From positions 1 to 5,502 of the forward strand of contig JAJBTS010000051.1 in the NCBI GenBank assembly GCA_020860885.1: DNA of 5,502 bases, written 5' to 3'. The number at the start of each line of letters is the position of its first letter. Position 1 is the first letter of the stretch. A program made the translations under genes and the position numbers. The stretch comes from Bacteroidales bacterium (lineage in GTDB: Bacteria; Bacteroidota; Bacteroidia; Bacteroidales; Azobacteroidaceae). Positions 1 through 5,502 of the stretch are shown here, one piece after another. The notes below the pieces were generated by a model. It saw only the letters and a list, made by a program, of their open reading frames with translations. It did no database searches and had not been told where the DNA came from.

Positions 1-39
1 AATACATAGTGAAAAATGTCTTATATCTATTTTATCCGG

Positions 40-71
40 CTTGCCGGTTCCTTTCATTTATTGTACTTTTG
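40..71 (+). promoter_or_regulatory. Predicted Bacteroides-type promoter of the DUF456 gene
   Basis: A TACTTTTG at 64-71 matches the Bacteroidota -7 consensus TAnnTTTG exactly. A CTTG at 40-43 matches three of four bases of the -33 TTTG element, and the spacer is 20 bases, inside the usual 19-21. The transcription start would fall near 76-80, giving a leader of under 20 bases before the ATG at 95. The -33 element sits in a small inverted repeat (CCGGC-TT-GCCGG, 36-47), which could be an operator or the end of an upstream terminator. This is a consensus match only; no start site has been mapped. Confidence 0.55.
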
Positions 72-94
72 TTTTTCACAATTAGAACAACAAA

Positions 95-583
95 ATGGAT
101 ATTTTATTAATTATTCTGGCTATTATCTGCATTATCGTAGGTATAGCGGGATGTATTTTACCCGGCTTGCCCGGTCCCCCCTTAAGCTATTTAGGATTAC
201 TGCTCTTAGAATGGAGCAATTACGCAGATTACAGTACCACCTTACTCTTAGTACTGGGAGGTTTGGTCCTGTTTATTACGATTGCCGACTATGTTTTCCC
301 CATTTATATGACTAAGAAATTCGGTGGAACGAAATGGGGAACGTGGGGAGCTACCCTCGGATTGATCGGAGGTTTGTTTTTCGGTTTGTTAGGAACCATT
401 ATCGGCCCATTCATCGGTGCGTTACTTTGTGAACTAATCGGAGGAGCCAAAAGCGGTCATGCCTTCAAATCCGCGACCGGTTCTCTGGTAGGATTTCTAT
501 TAGGTACAGGAGGAAAATTAATTATTTCAGGGATAGTCACTTTCTATTTTCTCCAGGGAATCTGGATCTATTTCACGAGTTAA
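95..583 (+). CDS. DUF456 family small integral membrane protein
   Basis: A 162-residue, very hydrophobic protein that I assign to the DUF456 family, whose function is not established. It has the usual length for the family and the typical features. An N-terminal membrane segment (about residues 3-22) runs into a proline/glycine turn LPGLPGPPL (22-30). A second hydrophobic stretch lies around 48-68. A glycine-rich segment (85-117) with GxxxG-like spacing, including GTIIGPFIGALLCELIGG, looks like a tightly packed membrane hairpin. A last membrane segment lies around 129-156. It should sit in the inner membrane with four or so segments, and no catalytic motif is visible. The ATG at 95 is chosen because a good promoter ends about 24 bases upstream and the N-terminus fits the family; there is no Shine-Dalgarno sequence, which is normal for Bacteroidota. 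The gene converges on the ABC transporter gene, and the two 3' ends overlap by 11 bp. Confidence 0.85.
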   Translation: MDILLIILAIICIIVGIAGCILPGLPGPPLSYLGLLLLEWSNYADYSTTLLLVLGGLVLFITIADYVFPIYMTKKFGGTKWGTWGATLGLIGGLFFGLLGTIIGPFIGALLCELIGGAKSGHAFKSATGSLVGFLLGTGGKLIISGIVTFYFLQGIWIYFTS

Positions 584-2357
584 CTGTTTTCGATATTTTA
601 TCTATATTCAGGCTTCGGGCCATAGCGTCAAAAATATCTTTGTAAGTTCCGTTAAGCTTATAAATTTCTTCATGTGTTCCCGACTCGACAATATAACCGT
701 CTTTCATAACATAGATCCGGTCCGAATCGATAATCTGCGAGATGCTATGTGAGATAGTAATTACCGTCCGGTCTTTCTTGATAGCATCCAGACTGTTCTT
801 GATTTGTTCGGTCGATACGGCGTCCAGGCTTGCTGTGGGCTCATCGAGAAATATGATCGGCGGATTTTTCAAGAACATCCGGGCGATAGCGATCTTCTGT
901 TGTTGTCCGCCGGAAAGCAATAAGGCAGAAGTGTTGTATTGGTTCGGAAAACTCATGATCTGATCGTGGATATAAGATTTCTTTGCAGCGTCGACCACTT
1001 CTTCAAAAGAAGCCTCCGGATTTCCATAGCGGATATTCTCTTCGATCGAACCGTTAAATATATGATTCTTCTGCAAAACCAACCCGATGTTATCCCGTAA
1101 AAAAGTCGTATCGTAATCTTTCAGGGAGACTCCATCCAGAAATATTTCTCCGGAATCGGGTTCATAAAACTTATCCAGCAAATTAATCAGTGTACTTTTT
1201 CCGGCGCCGGATAAACCCACCAAAGCCGTACTTTTGTCAGGAAGAATCTCCATATTTATATTGTGCAAAGTAGGTTCCGAATTGCCAGGATAAGTAAACT
1301 CCACATTTTTAAGGATAAACTTACCCCGCACTTTCTGGGACCTGTAAAAACCGGTAGGTTCCGTCTCGTGGTCTGCCTCTAAGATAGTGAAAAAGCTTTC
1401 CGAATAAATCAAGGCATCATTCATTTGATCGTAGATACGATGCAATTGCCGGATCGGAGCTGAAACATTATTAAAAAGGAGGATATGAAACATAATGGCT
1501 CCAATAGTCATTTGCCCGTCCAAAACCAGGTAAGCGGTGAGGATAATAATAATTACCACTCCGATCTGTTCTACAAAACTCTTCAAACCGTCGTACAGGA
1601 AACTGGTTTTACGTACTTTCATCTGGCTTCCGGTAAGGTTGTTCTGTAATTCCAGTTGTTTTTCAGCTTCGATATCTTCCCGGATGAAAGATTTAATAAC
1701 CGTGATAGACTCCAGGATATTTAATATGCCATTGCTCTTATTTTCCCTCAGATCTTTAATGTTCCTTCTCGACCCGCTTAATTTGTTTGCCTGCCTGATG
1801 CTCAAATAGAAATATATAGGAACTATGCATAAGCTGACAAATCCTACATAGAAATTGGCATTGAACATCATGATTAAAGCCACAATAGAATTAGCAAAAA
1901 GCGGTAAAATATCTATAAAGAAATTCTGCACCAGCCGGGTAATGCTTTCTATCCCTCTATCGATCCGAGTCTGAAGTTTTCCGGGCTGGTTTCCTCCGGA
2001 AGTAAAAAAAGCCAGCTTATACGTTAACACTTTTTCAATAACGGTTTGAGCCAGATCCCTGGAAATATAGATGCGTAATTTTTCACCGTAATATTTTTGT
2101 CCGAACTGGATAAAAGTGTTGAGGATTTCTTTGGAAAGAAGAATAATGGTAATAATTACCAGAATATTTATCCCGTCCTGCAATGCTTTGTTTTGTTCTA
2201 ACAGAGCCGCAATCTGGTCTACGGTATACCTCAATACCCAGGCATTAACCTGAGCCGTAAGGGATCCGGTAAGAGTAAGAAGCAAGGTGAAAAACACCAG
2301 CCACTTATAAGGTTTTACAAAAGGAACAATATTTTTAAATAACTGAATGAATGACAT
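573..2357 (-). CDS. ABC exporter half-transporter (permease fused to ATPase)
   Basis: A 594-residue type I exporter subunit expected to act as a homodimer, or as a heterodimer with a partner not in this window, using ATP to move a substrate out through the inner membrane. The transmembrane domain covers about residues 1-325, with hydrophobic helices near 18-40, 63-83, 148-186 and 262-298. The nucleotide-binding domain starts near 345 and all its motifs are intact: A-loop Tyr356 (FTYPG), Walker A GLSGAGKST (381-389, Lys387), Q-loop Gln429, signature LSGGQQQKIAIAR (481-493), Walker B IIFLDEP with Asp505 and catalytic Glu506, D-loop SLD (510-512) and H-loop His537. It therefore looks ATPase-competent. 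Length is normal for the MsbA/MdlB-like group. The substrate (lipid, peptide or drug) cannot be read from the sequence, and there is no N-terminal peptidase domain. Start: the ATG at 2357 leads directly into the first juxtamembrane helix. No strong promoter match was found upstream. Confidence 0.93.
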   Translation of the reverse strand: MSFIQLFKNIVPFVKPYKWLVFFTLLLTLTGSLTAQVNAWVLRYTVDQIAALLEQNKALQDGINILVIITIILLSKEILNTFIQFGQKYYGEKLRIYISRDLAQTVIEKVLTYKLAFFTSGGNQPGKLQTRIDRGIESITRLVQNFFIDILPLFANSIVALIMMFNANFYVGFVSLCIVPIYFYLSIRQANKLSGSRRNIKDLRENKSNGILNILESITVIKSFIREDIEAEKQLELQNNLTGSQMKVRKTSFLYDGLKSFVEQIGVVIIIILTAYLVLDGQMTIGAIMFHILLFNNVSAPIRQLHRIYDQMNDALIYSESFFTILEADHETEPTGFYRSQKVRGKFILKNVEFTYPGNSEPTLHNINMEILPDKSTALVGLSGAGKSTLINLLDKFYEPDSGEIFLDGVSLKDYDTTFLRDNIGLVLQKNHIFNGSIEENIRYGNPEASFEEVVDAAKKSYIHDQIMSFPNQYNTSALLLSGGQQQKIAIARMFLKNPPIIFLDEPTASLDAVSTEQIKNSLDAIKKDRTVITISHSISQIIDSDRIYVMKDGYIVESGTHEEIYKLNGTYKDIFDAMARSLNIDKISKTVNS

Positions 2358-2490
2358 GTTTCTTGTTATTAAAAGAATAAATGCTTAAAGATGAAAGAAA
2401 GTTTTCTTAAAATATTTGAATTTTACAAAATATATGTATACCTTTAGCGTAGAAATCTCTTGTAGGACCCTTATTATAATACTGTTAAAA
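2358..2490. other. Divergent intergenic region
   Basis: This AT-rich 133-bp gap separates the ABC exporter gene (leftward) from the surface-repeat protein gene (rightward). The rightward promoter is listed separately. For the leftward gene the best candidate is a TATTCTTT-like box about 14 bases before its ATG, with TTTC-like sequence upstream, but it misses the consensus at two positions and is not called. A short inverted repeat (TAAAAT at 2408-2413, ATTTTA at 2420-2425) flanks the rightward -33 element and could bind a regulator, although such repeats arise easily in AT-rich DNA. Confidence 0.6.
2415..2446 (+). promoter_or_regulatory. Predicted Bacteroides-type promoter of the surface-repeat protein gene
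   Basis: An exact -33 TTTG (2415-2418) and a TACCTTTA (2439-2446), which matches TAnnTTTG at all but the last base, are separated by 20 bases, the expected spacing. Transcription should begin near 2451-2455, leaving a leader of about 35-40 bases before the ATG at 2491. This promoter decides the start of the following gene: a longer in-frame reading from the TTG at 2416 would begin inside the -33 element, upstream of the transcript. Confidence 0.65.
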
Positions 2491-3672
2491 ATGAAAAAGG
2501 TAGGTTGTATTTGCTTATTTCTTCTTCTTTCTTTCCAATTGTTACTCTCTCAGAACAATTACGATGACGCTGGATTCCAGCTAACCGTTATTCCGCCAAT
2601 AGGTACGCAAGGCGGCTTTTCTTCCCAGTATACGAACAAATATTCTTTGAACATTCTCTTAGGATCTTCGCATAACGAGAAGAAATTCACTTTCGGCTTT
2701 ATTGCCAATACCATCAAAAACAATGCAAAAGGATTTCAGTTTGCAGGAGTTTTGAATAAAATAGGGAACAGAAGCAACGGATTCCAGATGGCAGGAGTTG
2801 CCAATCTCGTCAGAAGCGATGGTAAAGGTTTACTCTTAAGCGGATTACTTAATAATGCGGGAAGTTATCGCGGAGCTCAGATTACCGGAGGCTTAAACCT
2901 TACCAAACAGATGGATGGAGTTCAGGTGGGTGGTTTATTTAATAAATCGGATTACTATGTCGACGGAGGGCAAATTACCGCCGGTATTAATATCACCCCT
3001 GTAATACAAGGAATCCAGATGGCAGGACTTGTAAATTATTCGAAAGAAATCAGTGGTGCTCAGATGGCGGGATTATTCAATTATGCCGACTATGTCGACG
3101 GAGCGCAGCTTTCTTTGTTTGCAAACCGGGCAAAGCGGGTAAAGAAATTTCAAGCGGCTTTTTTTCTTAATATAGCAGAAGAATGTGAATACCCTTTAGC
3201 AATGTTCAATATTATAAAAAACGGAGAGATAGGCGTAGGTGTTACTATCAATGAGGTAGGTTCTACCGTATTTTCTATTCGTTCGGGAAGTAAAAAGCTC
3301 TATGGAATCGTCGGAATAGGTCATAATCACAGATCAAAAGTATCCGATCAGACCCTTGTTATCGAGCTGGGAGCAGGTTACAATATTATCTACTCACCTG
3401 TTTTTCGCGTTAAAACAGAATTAAAAGGAAATTATTTCTCTGCCTTATCCAAGACAGATACAGGACAGGCTACTTTCAGCGTACTTCCGGCATTCAGGTT
3501 AGGCTCTAAGTTTGAAGTATTCTTCGGTCCGACACTTAATTATTTAGGATGCACCAACCGGAATAATATAAAACTTTTCCCAAACTACAGTATTGTCTTT
3601 TGGGAAAAGTTAAATTACAGGATGCAACAAATCTATATAGGTTTTTCTGCTGGTTGCCAGTATGTTTTCTAA
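2491..3672 (+). CDS. Exported surface-repeat protein, LA_2272-like, predicted outer membrane
   Basis: A 393-residue protein whose function is unknown. Residues 1-20 are a signal peptide: Lys2-Lys3, then a Leu-rich core ending LLLSQ, a common Bacteroidota cleavage context for signal peptidase I. The two early Cys (6 and 8) lie before the core, so this is not a lipobox. Residues about 65-231 consist of degenerate repeats of 14-17 residues with the pattern G-[aromatic/aliphatic/A]-Q-[hydrophobic]-[A/G/S]-G-x-x-N, for example GFQMAGVANL, GIQMAGLVNY and GAQMAGLFNY. This resembles the LA_2272-type surface repeat. The second half (about 240-393) has alternating hydrophobic strands and ends in a beta strand closing with YVF; a C-terminal Phe is typical of outer-membrane beta-barrels. 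The repeats could form a beta-solenoid or barrel strands; the sequence does not settle this. The ATG at 2491 is preferred over the upstream TTG at 2416 because the signal peptide starts there and a promoter overlaps the longer version. The gene ends 9 bp from the convergent carboxyltransferase homologue. Confidence 0.85.
   Translation: MKKVGCICLFLLLSFQLLLSQNNYDDAGFQLTVIPPIGTQGGFSSQYTNKYSLNILLGSSHNEKKFTFGFIANTIKNNAKGFQFAGVLNKIGNRSNGFQMAGVANLVRSDGKGLLLSGLLNNAGSYRGAQITGGLNLTKQMDGVQVGGLFNKSDYYVDGGQITAGINITPVIQGIQMAGLVNYSKEISGAQMAGLFNYADYVDGAQLSLFANRAKRVKKFQAAFFLNIAEECEYPLAMFNIIKNGEIGVGVTINEVGSTVFSIRSGSKKLYGIVGIGHNHRSKVSDQTLVIELGAGYNIIYSPVFRVKTELKGNYFSALSKTDTGQATFSVLPAFRLGSKFEVFFGPTLNYLGCTNRNNIKLFPNYSIVFWEKLNYRMQQIYIGFSAGCQYVF
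2683..3183 (+). repeat. Coding tandem repeats, about 45 bp period (G-x-Q-x-x-G-x-x-N units)
   Basis: This stretch encodes residues 65-231 of the surface protein. The clearest units begin at residues 81, 97, 113, 128, 143, 160, 174, 189, 204 and 219, with a weaker one at 65. Each begins with a small or aromatic residue, then usually Gln, hydrophobic residue, Ala/Gly, Gly and later Asn; the variable second half is often charged or Tyr-rich. Some DNA identity remains between units: CTATGTCGACGGAG occurs at 2955-2968 and 3090-3103, and TCCAGATGGCAGGA at 2783-2796 and 3014-3027. The remaining units have diverged at the DNA level, so this is an old array under protein-level constraint and not a freshly slipping microsatellite. 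Confidence 0.8.
3562..3611 (-). terminator. Candidate intrinsic terminator of the carboxyltransferase homologue, inside the opposing gene
   Basis: A perfect 13-bp inverted repeat has one arm at 3572-3584 (AACTTTTCCCAAA) and the complementary arm at 3599-3611, with a 14-base loop that can form three further pairs (ACA 3587-3589 with TGT 3594-3596). Read on the minus strand the stem is followed by TTTTATATTATT, a T-rich tail; on the plus strand no T run follows. It starts about 70 bases after the minus-strand stop codon at 3682. The arms encode parts of LFPN...FWEKL in the surface protein. The stem has only four G:C pairs, so its strength is uncertain. Confidence 0.5.
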
Positions 3673-3681
3673 AGGTTGGTT

Positions 3682-5463
3682 CTAATTAACGAAGGCTAAT
3701 ACCTGCCCCTTCTGTACTTCATCACCCTGCTTCGCATAAGTCGCAACGATAGTCCCATTAAAGCCTGATTTTACGGGTTCGATACCGTAATAGGCCTGTA
3801 TATAGCATAAATTATTTCCTTTTTTCACTTCTTCTCCTTCAAACGGAGCCATAGATTTATCTTCCAGGTCGTATTGCCAGATAACCTGTCCCTTTACCGG
3901 AGCATGAATAGCTTCTCCTTCCGGATATTTCTCCCGAAGCTCTTCCAGATCAATTGCAGGAACTTCTATTACCGGTCTTTTAATGATGATCGGAGCCCCC
4001 GCTTTTTCTTTTGCAATCTCCAGCTCTTGTTCGAAACGACTTCTGGCAGCACCCGATTTATAATCCCGGTATTGTCTTTCGTGCATAGCGAATTCAAACA
4101 GCTCCTCCTGATCAGGGCCTTCCTCCCACCCATTCTCCTGCATTTCGGTTACGAAACGTTCGAGATCATCGGGAAATGCAGCCTGCGGATCTCCTTCGTA
4201 AAATTCCAGATTATTGGCTTTAGCCAATTCAATAATTTCAGGAGCCAGTGGACCGGGAAGTTTACCCGTCTTACCCAGAATCATATTCCAACTATCTTTA
4301 TCTATTGTAGAGAAACGAGGTTCATCCTTAGCCAGCGCTAAAATATTCATGAGTGCAATATTCTTAACATATTGGCTAAATGGAGTTACTAAAGGCGGAT
4401 AGCCTAACATAGGCCATATCTTTTCCACCTCGTTGAATAACTGGATTACCAAACTATTAAATTTCACTTCTTTTTTATCCCGTTGACGTAATGCCATATT
4501 AATAGCATTGTGCATGCCTTTCAGGTCTGCCATCATAGAACCCATCATTCCTCCGGGTAAACCGCAACCGACTAATAAGGATGTCATCACCTTATTACCC
4601 GGATCGATAAAGAATCCCAGAAAATCATCTATAAATGATTGAGTGAGCGCCCGGGCTTCCATGTAAGCTTCCATATTAATATCGGGAACGAGATATCCGG
4701 CATTTTTCAACATAGCCTGAATCGTAATTACATCCGGATGTACCATTCCCCACGACAGAGGCTCCATCGCTACATCCAGTATATCTACACCATTCTCTGC
4801 TGCCGCCATCATGGAAGCGACAGAGAACCCCGGTCCTGAATGACCATGGTATACTACTACAATATCCGGATGGCGTTTTTTTATACCTTTAATAATTTGT
4901 CCGATATCGTACGGCCTTCCTATCCCGGCCATATCTTTCAAACAAATCTCTTCCGCTCCGGCATTGATCAGTTGTTCCGCCATACTCACGTAGTATTCAA
5001 CAGTATGAATGGGAGAATGTGTAATACATAACGCTCCCTGAGGAGTCATGCCGCCTTCTTTGGCATATTGTATGGAAGGAATAATATTGCGGGTATCATT
5101 CAAACCGCAAAAAATACGTGTGATATCCACACCCTGGGCATGCTTTACTTTATACATCAGACGCCTGACATCGGAGGGAACCGGAAACATTCGCAAGCCA
5201 TTGAGCCCACGATCCAGCATGTGGGTCTTTATTCCTGCCTTGTTGAACGGAGCGGTAAAAGCACGGACAGCCGTATTAGGATTTTCTCCATATAAGAGAT
5301 TTACCTGTTCAAACGCCCCTCCGTTGGTTTCTACCCTGGAAAAACAATTCATAGCGATTATAACAGGAGCGATTTGCTCCAACTGGTCAACTCTCGGCTG
5401 GTATTTCCCGGAAGATTGCCACATATCCCGGTAAAGTAAACTAAAATGGATTTCCTGCTTCAT
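3682..5463 (-). CDS. Oxaloacetate decarboxylase alpha / pyruvate carboxylase subunit B homologue lacking the biotin lysine
   Basis: A 593-residue protein with the full family architecture. Residues 1 to about 280 are the carboxyltransferase TIM barrel with the catalytic and metal-site residues: Asp13 in RDMWQS, Lys176 in LKDMAGIGRP (the lysine that is carbamylated in the family), and His206 and His208 in YHGHSGPG. Residues about 290-490 are the conserved carboxylase (PYC_OADA) domain with GGMMGSMMADL and GYPPLVTPFSQYV. Residues about 517-593 are a biotinyl-like domain with the first glycine turn (APVKGQV), VKKGNNL and the closing VQKGQVLAFV. The family biotinylation motif E-A-M-K-M reads Q-A-Y-Y-G (556-560), so Tyr559 replaces the biotinyl lysine. 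Family members move CO2 between biotin and pyruvate/oxaloacetate or related acids. This one cannot carry biotin on itself by the usual route, so it may use a separate carrier or have another role. The ATG at 5463 fits the family N-terminus. No biotin carboxylase or sodium-pump subunit lies in the window. Confidence 0.88.
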   Translation of the reverse strand: MKQEIHFSLLYRDMWQSSGKYQPRVDQLEQIAPVIIAMNCFSRVETNGGAFEQVNLLYGENPNTAVRAFTAPFNKAGIKTHMLDRGLNGLRMFPVPSDVRRLMYKVKHAQGVDITRIFCGLNDTRNIIPSIQYAKEGGMTPQGALCITHSPIHTVEYYVSMAEQLINAGAEEICLKDMAGIGRPYDIGQIIKGIKKRHPDIVVVYHGHSGPGFSVASMMAAAENGVDILDVAMEPLSWGMVHPDVITIQAMLKNAGYLVPDINMEAYMEARALTQSFIDDFLGFFIDPGNKVMTSLLVGCGLPGGMMGSMMADLKGMHNAINMALRQRDKKEVKFNSLVIQLFNEVEKIWPMLGYPPLVTPFSQYVKNIALMNILALAKDEPRFSTIDKDSWNMILGKTGKLPGPLAPEIIELAKANNLEFYEGDPQAAFPDDLERFVTEMQENGWEEGPDQEELFEFAMHERQYRDYKSGAARSRFEQELEIAKEKAGAPIIIKRPVIEVPAIDLEELREKYPEGEAIHAPVKGQVIWQYDLEDKSMAPFEGEEVKKGNNLCYIQAYYGIEPVKSGFNGTIVATYAKQGDEVQKGQVLAFVN

Positions 5464-5502
5464 AATATAAGATCTTTTTTGTTAATCAAAACGGTCATAA
5501 AC
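5464..5502 (-). other. Upstream leader of the carboxyltransferase homologue
   Basis: The 39 bases before the ATG (minus strand) contain GTTTTG and an A-rich run followed by GATCTTATATT. There is no Shine-Dalgarno sequence and no TAnnTTTG box. A promoter, if present, is likely further upstream beyond the window, or the gene is co-transcribed with a gene outside the window. Confidence 0.4.

Noticed and set aside
16..315. 99-codon plus-strand frame overlapping the DUF456 gene
   Set aside because: It overlaps the DUF456 gene in another frame, its start lies upstream of the predicted promoter, and its composition looks like an out-of-frame translation with no recognisable domain.
609..623. Short GGC-TTCGG-GCC hairpin as a terminator for the DUF456 gene
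   Set aside because: The stem is only three pairs, lies in the conserved end of the ABC exporter coding sequence, and is not followed by a T run.
573..2357. Peptidase-containing bacteriocin or RiPP exporter
   Set aside because: The protein has no N-terminal C39 peptidase domain, and no precursor peptide or modification enzyme lies nearby, so a generic exporter is the safer call.
2416..2490. N-terminal extension of the surface-repeat protein from a TTG start
   Set aside because: The extension overlaps the predicted promoter and would place a non-signal sequence before a clear signal peptide that starts at 2491.
3874..4341. 155-codon plus-strand frame antisense to the carboxyltransferase homologue
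   Set aside because: It lies wholly opposite a well-conserved enzyme coding sequence, has no promoter or domain, and is rich in Phe, Arg and Ser as expected for an antisense shadow.
5048..5434. 128-codon plus-strand frame antisense to the N-terminus of the carboxyltransferase homologue
   Set aside because: It is opposite the conserved TIM barrel, and nothing in its translation resembles a known protein.
3682..5463. Sodium-pumping oxaloacetate decarboxylase operon
   Set aside because: No beta (multi-membrane) or gamma subunit gene is adjacent in the window, and the alpha-like protein lacks the biotin lysine that such a pump needs.

Overview
The window looks like an ordinary chromosomal segment of a Bacteroidota bacterium, most likely of the order Bacteroidales. 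The reasons are its moderate GC, start codons without Shine-Dalgarno sequences, two good matches to the Bacteroides-type promoter (TTTG, about 20 bases, TAnnTTTG), a repeat-type outer-membrane protein ending in Phe, and a carboxyltransferase whose RDMWQS N-terminus I recall from Bacteroidales homologues. The genus cannot be fixed from sequence alone. Almost all of the window is coding. No RNA gene, CRISPR array, insertion sequence or phage gene was seen.

Layout: (1) 95-583 (+), a small DUF456-type membrane protein with its own promoter just upstream. (2) 573-2357 (-), a complete type I ABC exporter half-transporter (membrane domain fused to ATPase) that converges on the DUF456 gene and overlaps its 3' end by 11 bp. 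(3) A 133-bp divergent intergenic region with a clear promoter facing right. (4) 2491-3672 (+), an exported protein with about ten 14-17-residue G-x-Q-x-x-G-x-x-N repeats, resembling the LA_2272-type surface repeat family, followed by a beta-rich C-terminal half. (5) 3682-5463 (-), a homologue of the oxaloacetate decarboxylase alpha subunit / pyruvate carboxylase subunit B. It keeps the catalytic residues of the carboxyltransferase barrel, but its C-terminal biotinyl-like domain has Tyr where the biotin-accepting Lys should be.

The four genes alternate in strand (+,-,+,-), so no two form an operon within the window and no shared pathway is evident. Three are envelope proteins (inner-membrane protein, exporter, predicted outer-membrane protein) and one is a central-metabolism enzyme homologue.

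The points most worth following up are the apparently non-biotinylatable carrier domain of the carboxyltransferase, and a long perfect inverted repeat inside the 3' end of the surface-protein gene that looks like the terminator for the opposing carboxyltransferase transcript. I did not find a convincing novel multi-gene system here.
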